A DNA stretch of 64,000 bases from Rattus norvegicus (Eukaryota; Chordata; Mammalia; Rodentia; Muridae). The first letter of the stretch is position 1; every line of letters begins with the position of its first letter. Below the pieces are notes generated by a model that was not told where the DNA came from, ran no database searches, and was given only the letters and a program-made list of their open reading frames with translations. The stretch lies in assembly GCF_036323735.1 (NCBI RefSeq), contig NC_086021.1, positions 160,936,976 to 161,000,975 on the forward strand, read 5' to 3'. The position numbers and the translations under genes were made by a program. Positions 48,050 through 58,456 of this stretch are shown here, one piece after another.

Positions 48050-48400
48050 TTAACCATTTCTAAGTGTCCACTTTGGTCAGTTCAGTAAATTAACCTGGTT
48101 AGCCACCTGTTCCCATCTGTCTCCCACACCGTCTTGTCTTTCTAAACCAAAACTCTAGGCACTAACTCCACCGTAGACCTCAGCCAGCCCCTGGCCACCA
48201 CCACTCCACTCGCTATGTTGAATGGAGCTGTTGGCACCTTCCAAGGGGTGTTATGCAGTATTTGTCTTTCTGAGAAAAGCTTCTTTCGCTTGCTTGTGTG
48301 TCTTCAGGGTTTGCCCACAAGTACCACATTAGGATTTCCTCCCTTTTTAGACCAAATTATATCCCACTGTGTGTACTTGCCACTAGGTAAATGATCTTTT
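48050..48400 (-). mobile_element. Ancient LINE-1 fragment, antisense
   Basis: GGATTTCCTCCCTTTTTAGA followed by ATCCCACTGTGTGTACTTGC is a worn form of the antisense end of mammalian L1 ORF2. Non-coding. Confidence 0.5.
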
Positions 48401-49288
48401 ATTTCCTTGGCGTCCTTGTCATCTAACCTAGGCCCAGTCCTGTAAGATTCTAGCCTCCGTGCAATCTAATCTAGGCCTAGGATGTTTTCGGCTTCTGAGA
48501 CGTACTGCTCACCCTTTCTTGTTCTTTCTGGTCTCTGGCTGGCTTAGCTATTCTGGCTCAAACCCCTCGCCAGGCTGACTGATTCAATCTGGGTTCTCTC
48601 AGCCTCTGACTTTTTGCTCTGCTTGGCCTCAAACTAACTTGGACAGTCTGTTCTGATCTTCTGCCTCCTCGTCCTCTGGCTTGTTCTGTCTTCACCTGTG
48701 TCTAGCGTGTTCTCTCTCCGAAACCTGTCTCTTCAACTGTCCCGGTAAAAACTGCTTCCTTCCTCTCTCTGCACTGCCTCTCTAGTAGCCTCCCTTCCCC
48801 CTCTCTTGTCATGAGAGTTGGGCAGATCCCATTCTGTCAAGTCTTTCTCTGATTCATCACTTTGTCTGATTGACTTCAAACATGGGAGCTTCCTTCTACC
48901 AACTAGCTGTATCTTCATTGTTTTAGGGTAAAGATGAGATTGAAGGGCATGTCGGTATTCCAGCCAGAGGGACTGAAGGACAGCTCTAGATGCTGTCCAA
49001 AGCTTACGAAATCTTACTCTGAACTTCTCCTGGGAGTCACACAGAGTCAGGAAACCGTCTTTCTCCTCATCCCTCTCTGAAGCCTGGGCAGTGGAGTCAG
49101 GAATGCTCACAGCACCCGGAATCACTCACTGCACTGTGTCCCAGGCCCAGAGGAAGAAGGCAGCCGAGCGTGGAGCCTTTCACCATCTCTTGGTACTGGC
49201 TCATTCACGTTTCTAATGTTACCTGGCCAGGGAGGAGGCGCTCGCTTTACTCCTGGTGGACATCTACCATCCCGTCATCCCAGGGCAT
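48401..49288. other. T/C-rich non-coding DNA, possibly an unassigned rodent repeat
   Basis: Skewed to T and C, with short words such as CTCTGGCT recurring. I cannot assign a family; no gene. Confidence 0.35.
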
Positions 49289-49448
49289 CTTGGTGGATGC
49301 TATGCTTGGTGGATGCTATGCTTGGTGGATGCTATGCTTGGTGGATGCTATGCTTGGTGGATGCTATGCTTGGTGGATGCTATGCTTTGTGGATGCTATG
49401 CTTGGTGGATGCTATGCTTGGTGGATGCTATGCTTGGTGGATGCTATG
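49289..49448. repeat. 16-bp minisatellite, exactly 10 units
   Basis: CTTGGTGGATGCTATG is repeated ten times without a gap. Nine units are identical and unit 7 (49385-49400) has one change, CTTTGTGG. It starts and stops sharply. Confidence 0.99.
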
Positions 49449-50800
49449 CTCTGGCCAGCCTTGAGCATTTGCCTCTTTGCTGGGAGAGCAGTACTTCTAG
49501 AGGTCTTGACCACATAGTGCAGAGATGGTGGGGCCTCTATAGCCAAGGGCTCTGAAGAGATCCTCACCTGCTTTGGGGGGCTCTTGGCATTCCCTGGCTT
49601 GAAACCACATCTCCACTTCTTTCAACTTTCAAAGTTACCACTTTGTTACACTGTGCCCTCTCGGTGTTTACCTGTGTGCTTGTGGTGGTAATAAAGATCC
49701 CCTTAGACAGCCCTCATGCTGTGGTCCTTAACTTAATTACATCTGCAAAGATCCACTTCCCAAATAGGGTCCTACTAACAGAATGCAAGGGTTAGAACTT
49801 TGGACTTGCTTGCATGGCCAATATCCAGGCTCCTGTACATCGGCTGCAGTGGTCATGGGACACCTCCCTGCTTGATGGGCATGTTCTGCATACAGACTGT
49901 GGTTAGTCTGCACCCTTGTCATGTTGTGGGCCTGTCCCCAGGGTGGCCACTGGAAGTGCCAGAGCCAGTGCTGGCCCTGCTTACAGTATAACCTTCAAGT
50001 CCTTGGTGGGTCATGGCTTCCTCTGCTAGTGTCCAAGAGAAAGTCTGACGATTGCAACTGGGTGTGCCTACAGCAGAAACATGCCGCCATTCTGTGGCTA
50101 GCCCTCCTGAGCTCGGCCGGAGTTCCTGAGGGCTGGAAACACTGCCCACCTTGGAACCAGGAGGGCGGTCATCTGGGATGCCCTGGCCTGATGGGGGAGG
50201 GGCAAGCATAGTGCTACTGAGGAAAATGATGGCAGGGTGACGGATCTTCTGTCCCCAGGGGCAAGGCCTATGTCCCCTCCATTCACTCGGCCCAGCTGAT
50301 GCACACCTCTCACCAGAGCCCTGCCCTTTCCCATCATCTGCAGGGCTCAGATGAAAGCAGAACCCATTAACCCCTTCCTGCCCCCCTTCACTTTGCAGCT
50401 GTCACGCTCGGCAGAGCAGGGAGGGGACTGAGTAGTTAATCACCATCACAGAGCAGTCTATCAGCTGCTCAGCTGTCTCTGTCATCGGCTGCCAGCCGGC
50501 CTCGACCAAGGGACAGCCTGCAGCAGCCACACTATAGGTTGGTCCCTGGGGACGACCCCAAGATTCCAGCCATGTGACCTCCAGCATCAGAATCCATCTA
50601 AGAACTCTTGAGTTCCCCAAGCAGCACCGGTCCTTCTGCAGGGCCTCACGACAGCCCACCTCCTCCTAGAGGCCCTCCTTAACGACATTGCTCTCCGTCA
50701 CCTACCTGCTCTGCTTCTATTTACCTCAGCCTGGCTTTCAGCTTGCCTGAGATTGCAGGTGTGAGCTGCCTTACCCTGTGGTGATGGCTGGTTTATGCAG
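49449..50800. other. Non-coding DNA, nothing recognised
   Basis: Overlapping 60-100 codon ORFs on both strands, none familiar. Confidence 0.4.
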
Positions 50801-50804
50801 TGTC

Positions 50805-51201
50805 AATATGTGCGGTATGTGTTTGTGTGTAGTATGTGTGGAGAGCCTGTACATGTGGGAAATATGTGTATGTGTATGTCTGTTAGCACAGTGTGTGTAG
50901 GTGTGTGCCTATGTGTGCATACATGTGTAGGTGTGTAGATATGTGTGCATACATGTGAAGGCATGAAGTTGATGTCTTCCTCCAACACTGTCCACCTTAC
51001 TCATTGAAGCAAGGACTCTCAGCTGAAACCGGCGCTCACTCATGGACAGTCTAGCTACCCTGCTTGTTCCCAGGATCCCCTAGAACGGAAGGCATGCCAC
51101 CTTATCTATCCAGCACTTCGTATTGGTTCTTGGGGTGCTAACTCTGGCCCCCGAGACTGTGTGATAAATGCTTTATCCACTGAGCCACCTCACAGCTCCT
51201 G
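50805..51201 (-). repeat. TG-rich tract and an old B4/RSINE-type SINE (antisense)
   Basis: Degenerate (TG)n at 50805-50965 leads into a diverged antisense SINE ending GCTTTATCCACTGAGCCACC and TCACAGCTCC. This arrangement recurs at 52.9 and 59.9 kb. Confidence 0.5.
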
Positions 51202-51894
51202 TCGAAGTTTTTATTTAGTGCTGGAGATCAAATGTAGGTTTTCGTGAGTGCTAGTCAAAAACTCTACTTATTTACATCCCCTGTCCCCCGTGGGTCTGTT
51301 TCTGGGTGGCTGTTTGGAAGTGGCAGAGGCCCTGCTTACAGTCTGACCATCATGTCCTTGATGATGCATCTTCCCTCTGCTCGAGGCCAAGGGAAAATCT
51401 GGTAAGGGCGAATGGGCATGCCCACAGCAATAAGCAATAAGTTCCGTGGCTAGTCTCTCCTGAGTCCTGCCTCGGGGTTCCGGGCAGTCGAAGACACTGT
51501 CCATCCACCCTGGAAGCAGGAGTGCTGTCCTGTGGAATGCACTGATGTGACTCGTTTCATCCCCAAAAGCGTTTGCCTAGAGCCACCCTGCGGACTAACC
51601 TGCTGGGGTGTGTTGGCTCCCTAAGGCTCTCATCAGATCACCCTAAGCTGGTCTCGGACCTCAAAAAGATGCATCTTCTTGAGTCTGGAGGCCAGAGGCT
51701 GAGACCTGTCAACCTGGGAGACAGGGCATCACTGAACAGCCCTGGAAAAGCCTCCTCCCCCATTTTATTTCTAGCAGATGTGGGCAGCAGGCTAACCTCT
51801 GCCTTTGGCCAGCTTCCATCTTCCCTGGCTTGCAGACATAGTATTCCCACAGTGAAAGCCTGCCTCAAAAACTACAAAGGAACAGAATGTGTGT
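51202..51894. other. Non-coding DNA, nothing recognised
   Basis: No gene or named repeat seen. Confidence 0.4.
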
Positions 51895-52448
51895 CTGGAT
51901 GGGGAAGACGGTTCAACAGTTGAGAGTTCTTACTACTTTTGCAAAGAATTCAAGTCTAGTCGCTCCGGGCACATAGAGTAGCCCGCAATCACCTGTAACT
52001 ACCGCATCAGGGTATCTAACACTCTGGCTACTGAAGGCACCGCTCCCCCGCACTTGCGCGTGCGCTTTACACACACACACACACACACACATATACCACA
52101 CACGCGCACACACACACCACACACACACACACCACACACACCACACACACATACCACACACACCACACATACACACCACACACACACCACACACACACAC
52201 CACACACACCACACATACACACCACACACACACCACACATACACACCACACACACACACCACACACACACACCACACACACACACCACACACACACACAC
52301 CACACACACCACACCACACACACACCACACACACCACACACACACCACACACACATACACCACACACACACACATCACACACACATCACACACACACCAC
52401 ACACACACACACATACACCACACACACACACATCACACACACATCACA

Positions 52449-52499
<51 letters not shown>
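51895..52499 (+). repeat. B3-like SINE followed by a ~430-bp CA-rich array
   Basis: The worn SINE (GGGAAGACGGTTCAACAGTT, AATTCAAGTCTAGTCGC) occupies 51895-52063. The array from about 52067 alternates CACA runs with CCACA and CATACA words and ends in a pure (CA)n near 52455-52499. Confidence 0.8.
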
Positions 52500-52500
<1 letters not shown>

Positions 52501-53190
52501 CCACTTTAAAGTTAGACACTGAAAAACTATCCAGGTCTCTGCCTCAGAATGGGGGAGACCCAGTAAAGGACTCTGGTATTCCACCAGCAGGAGAGGGGCA
52601 GGCCTGGAACCATGCTCCCTGTTAAGACAGCTTCTGGGGTATACACAGTAAGCACCAGGAAACGTGTTGGTCTAATTAATGATGAAAAGGCTCTTCCACC
52701 CAGAAGACCAACTCAGAACTTCAGGCGCTGAGCCTGGGGGGTATGGCTGGTGTGCAGTGCAAGAGCCTAGGGCCGAGCCATCTGCAAGGAAGTGAGGGGA
52801 GCAGCTGCAAACGGTGCCTAAGTGGGAACATCCTGGAGCCTAAACTTTCTCCCAATCGTCAGGAAGAACCATTAGAGGACATCCTGTGTGTGTGTGCACA
52901 CATGCATGTGTCACTGACTATGTGGAGGCCAGAGGATATCTGGTGGTCTCTTGCTCTCTACCTTAATCCTTTAAGGTAGGGCCTCATGGTGACCCTGAAT
53001 GAAGCCTGGGGTTTTAGCTAGGCTGGCAGCCAGCAAACCCTAGTGGTAGTCTACCCTGCTCAGAGCTGGATTTACCAGCATCGAACCAGCAAGACAGTGG
53101 TTGGTTTGTTACATGGGTGCTGGGCTCCAAACTCCGGTCAGTAATGGCTGTTGATGGATGAGCTATTTTCTGCAGCCCAAGGGGTGAGGA
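52500..53190 (-). other. Non-coding DNA with an old antisense SINE
   Basis: About 52885-53185 shows a TG-rich lead, GGGTGCTGGGCTCCAAACTC and GATGGATGAGCTATTTTCTG, a worn B4/RSINE-type antisense copy. Confidence 0.4.
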
Positions 53191-53424
53191 TTTTTTTAAA
53201 TCGGGACACAGTATTGTCAAATGCTTATTTCTGCTTTTTCTCATAATTAGTATGTAAAGTGGCAGTACATTCCCTGGGTTTAAGATCAGCAGGTAGAACC
53301 AGATACAGCCTCACCACTGAGCTACTGTATCCCCAGTGTGTGTTCTCTTGTGTTTTCCCTCCCCCCATCTCCCTCTCCCCCTCCCCCTGTCCCTATACCT
53401 ATCTCTAGCTTTTCAAGACATTAT

Positions 53425-53560
53425 TTCTCTGCCTAGCTGTGACTGTCTTTAAATTCACTATGTAGATCAGGCTGGCCTCAAATACAGAGATCCTCCTGCC
53501 TCTGCTTCCCAGTGTACCATCACCATAGCTAGGATTACAGGTCTGGGTCACCAAGTTCTG
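53425..53560 (-). repeat. B1 SINE (antisense)
   Basis: CACTATGTAGATCAGGCTGG, CCTCCTGCCTCTGCTTCCCA, GCTAGGATTACAGGTCTGGG. Confidence 0.9.
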
Positions 53561-54296
53561 GGCCTTTCTCTTTTCTGATAACTGGTTCTCATCTAGGGAT
53601 GCAGATGTAACGGCAAGTGTCCGCATTTGTGGCCATGCACTGAGAACAATGGAGTAGTAAGACAGGAACCCAGGTTCCTAAACGGTCGAACATGCGCCAA
53701 TCTTAGAGTGCCTGCCTTTAGTCAAATGCTTATTTCTGCTTTTTCATGAATGATAGATGTCTCTACCTTGTTTAACCTGACTTGGCAGGCCTCCCCGGCT
53801 CACCTCACTGCCAGCACACATAGCCTCACTCACCTGGTGGATCCTCTCTGCCTCTCTATACAGTGAATACCAACCCCTCCGGGCATCTTTCTGGGGCATC
53901 TTTCTCAGGCTTTAATCCCTTTCTCTCTCCTGCTGAAACCTCAGGCAAGCTCTCATCCTTTTTGCTTCCCCACCCGGTCTTGTCTCAGACTGGGCCTCCT
54001 CTTGGGAGCTGTTCGCGGCATCTTCCTTTCTGGGAACTTGTTCAGTGTCCGCGGGTTCCCATTGTTGCCCTTCTCTGGCACCCACCAAGTTGTAGTCTGT
54101 CAGTTTGTAAGTCTTTTGGAGCTCTGGAACGTCATGGAGCCTTTCATGGTGCAGATAGGAGTCAACAGAGATGTAGATACGGGTGGGACAGTTAACAATG
54201 TGAATTCTCAGTTTGTCCCATCCCCCAACCCCCCACCCCCCCGCAAAGCTTTTATTTCAACCCTGCTAGTGGTGACCGAACGGGAGAACAAAGCGG
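53561..54296. other. Non-coding DNA, nothing recognised
   Basis: Unique sequence leading to the GC-rich block; a poly-C near 54225-54241. Confidence 0.4.
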
Positions 54297-54310
54297 CCGC
54301 TAGAGGGCGC
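54297..54310 (+). promoter_or_regulatory. CTCF-like motif (plus orientation)
   Basis: CCGCTAGAGGGCGC is a consensus-grade CTCF core. It is non-repeat sequence at the upstream edge of the 54.5-kb GC-rich block. Occupancy cannot be known from sequence. Confidence 0.6.
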
Positions 54311-54339
54311 TAGAACTCTGCAACAGAGCTGGGTGGGCG

Positions 54340-54514
54340 GGGCCTGGGGTGGGAAATGAACGAGGCCAGGGCGGAGTCAAGTTGTGCAGGAAAGGGCTGA
54401 TCCCTCCTACCGACTAATGTCCTGGAACCGCGCGCCCCTCCCGCCGCAGATAATTAACTGGAGCCAATAAAACGCTGATGGCGGCGCCTTTGTAGGCACT
54501 GCGGCGGCATTGTT
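54340..54514 (+). promoter_or_regulatory. Isolated GC-rich promoter-like block
   Basis: This CpG-dense sequence stands out from the surrounding DNA. It holds a GGGCGGGGC-type GC box near 54336-54345, CCAAT at 54464-54468 followed by an A/T-rich AATAAAA, and TGATGGCGGC (YY1-like) at 54476-54485. The order CCAAT, A/T-rich box, YY1-like start region and ATG fits a plus-strand start near 54480-54500. No gene is recognised on either side. Confidence 0.45.
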
Positions 54515-54757
54515 ATGGAAAGCGCGATCCCCACCCGCCCCGTCCCCGCAGCTGGCCCGGAGTCGCCCGAGCCACCTGGACGGGACCCCGGACCCGCGCC
54601 GGCCCATCTGCCGCGCCGTCAGCTGCGGAAAATAGGGGAGGCGGGCCGCTCCGAGTCTGAGAGTCTACAAAACTTTAGGTCAATGGTGGCACTGGAAACC
54701 CGCCTGCGCGCAGCCGAGATCAGACAGGCAGGCCGGATTTTTCGTGGAATGCTTTGA
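54515..54757 (+). CDS. Hypothetical 80-aa ORF in a GC-rich promoter-like block
   Basis: This is an uninterrupted ORF with a good start context (G at -3, G at +4). It starts 47 bp after a CCAAT box and next to a YY1-like motif. The N-terminal half is proline- and acid-rich (PESPEPPGRDPGP). The C-terminal half is basic and helix-prone (LETRLRAAEIRQAGRIFRGM). I do not recognise the protein; no signal peptide or membrane segment is seen. A five-codon upstream ORF (54478-54495) precedes it. The same frame stays open for 75 codons after the TGA. ORFs of this size arise by chance in CpG-rich DNA, so coding status is open. Confidence 0.3.
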   Translation: MESAIPTRPVPAAGPESPEPPGRDPGPAPAHLPRRQLRKIGEAGRSESESLQNFRSMVALETRLRAAEIRQAGRIFRGML

Positions 54758-55079
54758 GCGCTGTCCGTGCCTCAAGCCCCAGAGAAAGTGTCCGCGATGC
54801 TCACGGAAACCCAGGCGAGGGATCCAGCTCTGTCCTCTATAGTTCGCTCCCTTTCAGCTGACGAGTTCATGGGGATTACCTCACGACTCAGCTCACTTCT
54901 GGCGGTCAAATGGGGGACCCAGGGCTTCCAGCCCAGTCTAGTGATCATCCATCTGGTACCTTCAATCCTGCCTAGACTGTAGTCACATGTTGATTGTCCC
55001 CTGTCCCCTCGGTAGAGCGGACAGAGGGCTGTCTTTCCTCAGAGAGAAGTGGAATAGTAAGCGACGGGAAGTTTTTAAA

Positions 55080-55254
55080 GATTTATTTATTTATTATATA
55101 TAAGTACACTGTAGCTGTCTTCAGATACACCAGAAGAGGGCATCGGATCTCTTTACAGATGGTTGTGAGCCACCATGTGGTTGCTGGGAATTGAACTCAT
55201 GACCTCTGAAAGAGCAGTCCGGTGCTCTTAACCGCTGAGCCATCTCTCCAGCCC
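55080..55254 (-). repeat. B2 SINE (antisense) with target duplication
   Basis: ACACTGTAGCTGTCTTCAGA to GCTGAGCCATCTCTCCAGCC. GACGGGAAGTTTTTAAA (55063-55079) and GACAGGAAGTTTTTAAA (55255-55271) flank it. It carries the B2 CTCF-like word CCAGAAGAGGGCAT. Confidence 0.97.
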
Positions 55255-55271
55255 GACAGGAAGTTTTTAAA

Positions 55272-55976
55272 AGACAGCGCCAGGGTGTCTTTTCAGTACC
55301 AAACCAAGGTACTGTGTATTTGCTGAACCTCTGGGGACCTCCATCACTAACTTGTGAGTTATGCTTATTTAGGATCCAATAGAATCCTCAGGGCACAGAA
55401 CCACTGTGACAAGAATCTGCATGCAGAACAGTGCAAGGATCCTCAGGCCTGTTCCTGCCCAGCCCTTAACTGAACTCCTGCCCACGTGGGTGTTTGGGGA
55501 AACTGGGTCGCTGAAGGTCCAGTCAGGAGCCAGGAAACACCCTCCAGACAAGGCCCCACAGGTGGATAAGAGAAGAAAAAACAAAAGAACAGATTCGGCC
55601 AAACGAGGAGCCAAGAGACACTGCTACTGAGGGTGCAAGGCAGCTCCCAGTTCCTGTGTGTGGCAAAGGAGGCTCTCCCGGTCACCTGACTCTGTCCTTT
55701 TAGGCTTGTGAGAGGATGGAGCAGCCAGCACTGCGGGGCAAAACACAGGCATGGAGAGACACTTAGAGGAAGAGTAGAAGTGGAGAAAAAGACAGAGATA
55801 CACTGCAAACCATGAGGGGAAGAGAGGGAGGCAACAGGAAAGAGAAACAGGAAGGACCACTGCAGGCTCACAAGAGATACTGTACCTTGCCAAGAGCCCC
55901 CAGACAAAGTCTGGAGGTGACAAACAGTTTGGAATCCAAACTGTAGCGAGAACATCAGAGTCTAGAATCCTCTGAC
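55272..55976. other. Non-coding DNA, nothing recognised
   Basis: A 170-codon antisense ORF (55443-55955) has no familiar content and lies in pyrimidine-skewed DNA; taken as chance. Confidence 0.4.
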
Positions 55977-56185
55977 AAAGGAGAAGGAGGGGCGGTAGGG
56001 GGGGTCGGGGGGGACACGGACACCGGAAGGAAGAGTCAAGGAGATGGGAAGGGATGAGGAAAAGAAGGAAGATGAAGATAACCCAGAAGGTGGTAGGGAA
56101 AGAGAGATGTAGGGCAGAAACGGCGGCGAGTGAGGAGGCAGAGTCAGGGGGAAGGAGGAATAAAGGTGGAGACTGAGGAAGGGGG
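55977..56185 (+). repeat. Purine-rich tract with a G-quadruplex-capable core
   Basis: About 200 bp, mostly A and G. The core at 55989-56013 has GGGG, GGGGGGG and GGGGGGG runs separated by short loops. Confidence 0.7.
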
Positions 56186-56601
56186 CGGGGCTATCCTCGG
56201 CCCTGCCCTCCACTTTCCTTTTCTCTGGGTTGAGTGCCACGTGGGAAGATGTTGACATAGACCACAGGGATTTCACAAGAGGGAGGTAGTTTAGTCGCTG
56301 TCCCAGCCAGCAAGGAGGGCCCAGAGTGAAGGTCTAGGAACACTGTGTCAGGGGCTTCTGTTCTCCCAGGCACAGCCTCGCCACCACCTTGCAGGGGAAT
56401 TACTGTCTCCAAAGCTGAAACGCCAGTCAAAGCCCCAGATGTGGGGCTTGAGCCCAAAGTTTGCCCAAAAGCTGCCTCTTTGACACGTCTATTGCTGACA
56501 CACTGGCCAAGTCAGCTCGAGACACAGGGAGACACTGTCTGGGTAAGCCTCCGTTGCCCATAGAAACTGGAGCTTCCACACCGTTTCTCTTACAAGAAAC
56601 C

Positions 56602-56960
56602 CCCTGTGGTGGTTTGAATAGGTCTGGCCCTCAAGGACATTTTACCCACAGGAAGTGCCACTCTTAGGAGGTGTGGCCTTGTTAGAGGAAGTTCGTCACT
56701 GTGGAGGTGGGGCTTTGAGGTCTTAAACGCTACATCCAGGGTAAAATCAAATCCAGTCTCCTCTTGGCTGCCTTCAGATCAAGATGTAGAACTCTTGGCT
56801 CCTCCAGAATCATGTCTGCCTGGACGCTGCCATGCTTCCTGCCATGTTGATAGTGGATTAAGTCTCTGACACTGTAAGCCAACGCCAAATAAATGTTGTC
56901 CTTTATAAGAGTTGTCTTGGTCATGGTGTCTTTCACAACAATGGAAACCCTACCTAAGGC
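56602..56960 (+). mobile_element. Rodent dispersed LTR-like repeat
   Basis: GTGGTGGTTTGAATAGG, TAGGAGGTGTGGCCTTGTTA, CAAGATGTAGAACTCTTGGC, CATGTCTGCCTGGACGCTGC and CCTTTATAAGAGTTGTCTTG are in the order of a very common rodent interspersed repeat. I recognise the sequence but do not assert its family name. Confidence 0.7.
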
Positions 56961-57629
56961 AACCCCTGCTCATCATCTGCAGTTCAGCCACCTGACAGCC
57001 TTCTCTGCAGGACAGCCTGCCAAGTGTCAGAAGAGACAAGAAGGGGTCAAGGCCATGTCCGACCAGACCAGCCCAGTGGAAGACCTGAAGCAGCTCCTAC
57101 TGTGCACTGACTGCAGAAGCAGTTACCACTGAACCGTGTCCATGAGGGCCCTGTGGGGATCTGGGGACTCAGTTCCAGATGGCTTGGGATTCCTTTGAAG
57201 CCATACCTTGGTTTGCTTCCTTTTGTCCCTGAACTTCTCAGGAGGACTTATGGTTTGCTGCAGACTCTCACTGGATGCAATGGGCACAACGGAAGAGGCT
57301 GAGGAAGGACATGGCAAGGCCTCTGTGATGTGACACTGTATTACAAGCCACCACAAAGGGAGGACTCCAAATGGGCTTGGCCATGTGGTTCTGGGGTACA
57401 CACATGCAAGATCATTCATTCATATGACTTCAGGTCTGTACTGCCTGACAGTGGGGCCTTGGTTCCTGAGAGACTCCATAGCATAGGAGCTGGCCATCCT
57501 AGAATCAGTCCCAGAAGCTGAGACAGAAGCCACAGTGCCTTAGAAGCCAAACTTTGTCATCCCTATAAACCCCCACTGATTATAGAACCAGCTTCATTGA
57601 AATTCAAAAGGGCCACTGGCATGGGGAGG
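56961..57629. other. Non-coding DNA, nothing recognised
   Basis: Unique sequence; no gene or repeat named. Confidence 0.4.
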
Positions 57630-57965
57630 AGGCAGGCAACGGGATTACGTGAGGGCACTGTGGGTTATTCAAGGGTCCTGAGGTCTATGTGAGGGCATTG
57701 TAGGTTGTCTGAGAGAATGAAGGATTATTTGAGAGCAATGGGGGGGGGCAGTCTGAGGGTATTTGAGGGCACTGAAGGCTATCAAAGGACACAGAGTAGC
57801 TACCTGAGGTACTGGGGGTTATCTGAGGACCCTGGGGTTATCCAAGAACACTAGGCATCTTCACCTAGAGGTACTAGGGGCCATCTGAGAACACTGAGGG
57901 TTATCGCCTAGGAGTCATCCAAGGGCAATGGGGCCTATCAGAGAGCACAGGGAGTCACAAGGCAT
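57630..57965 (+). repeat. Degenerate minisatellite (period about 20-30 bp)
   Basis: Loose repeats of GAGGGCACTG / GGGTTATCTGAGG words recur about a dozen times with point changes and length variation. Confidence 0.75.
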
Positions 57966-57980
57966 TAGAATAGTGAGAGG

Positions 57981-58074
57981 AGTTGGGGATTTAGCTCAGT
58001 GGTAGAGTGCTTGCCTAGCAAGTGCAAGGCCCTGGGTTCCGTCCCCAGCTCCGGAAAAAAAAAAAAAAAAAAAA
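57981..58074 (+). repeat. ID element with perfect target duplication
   Basis: GTTGGGGATTTAGCTCAGTG to TCCGTCCCCAGCTCC and a pure A tail. AGAATAGTGAGAGG occurs at 57967-57980 and 58075-58088 without mismatch, so it is young. Confidence 0.98.
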
Positions 58075-58108
58075 AGAATAGTGAGAGGAAAAAATAGTGT
58101 TTCTTCAA

Positions 58109-58152
58109 AGCAGAGTGATCAACTCTGCAGCTCAATATCCAGACTCTTGGGC
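58109..58152 (+). repeat. Left arm of a 44-bp perfect inverted repeat
   Basis: Begins AGCAGAGTGATCAACTCTGC and ends CAGACTCTTGGGC. It is the exact reverse complement of 59291-59334. The arm itself has an imperfect palindrome (GCAGAGT/ACTCTGC). Confidence 0.98.
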
Positions 58153-58281
58153 ATAGTCCTACAGACTATGTCTCCTGCAAAATGTAACTCTTCCATGTAC
58201 AGAAAAATGGGGCACTAAGCTCTTAGTGGGCAATTCTGGTGGGAGTTTGAAAGACCAAAATCAATCTTAAAAGAAAAAAAA

Positions 58282-58456
58282 GCTGGAGAGATGGCTCAGT
58301 GGTTAAGAGCACTGACTGCTCTTCCAGAGGTCCTGAGTCAAATCCCAGCACCCACATGGTGGCTCACAACCATCTGTAATGGGATCAGATGCCCTCTTCT
58401 GGTGTGTCTGAAGACAGCTACAGTGTCTTCTTAAAAAAAAAAATTTTAAAAAGACC
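58282..58456 (+). repeat. B2 SINE
   Basis: GCTGGAGAGATGGCTCAGTG to GAAGACAGCTACAGTGTCTT and an A-rich tail, between the two inverted-repeat arms. Confidence 0.97.

Noticed and set aside
49170..49555. Repeat protein with LVDAMLGGCYAWWM units
   Set aside because: Produced in all three frames by a 16-bp minisatellite; no promoter, no splice context.
52054..52509. 150-codon Thr-His ORFs and Cys-Val ORFs in CA arrays
   Set aside because: Direct translation of (CA)n/(TG)n; the same appears at every CA tract in the window.
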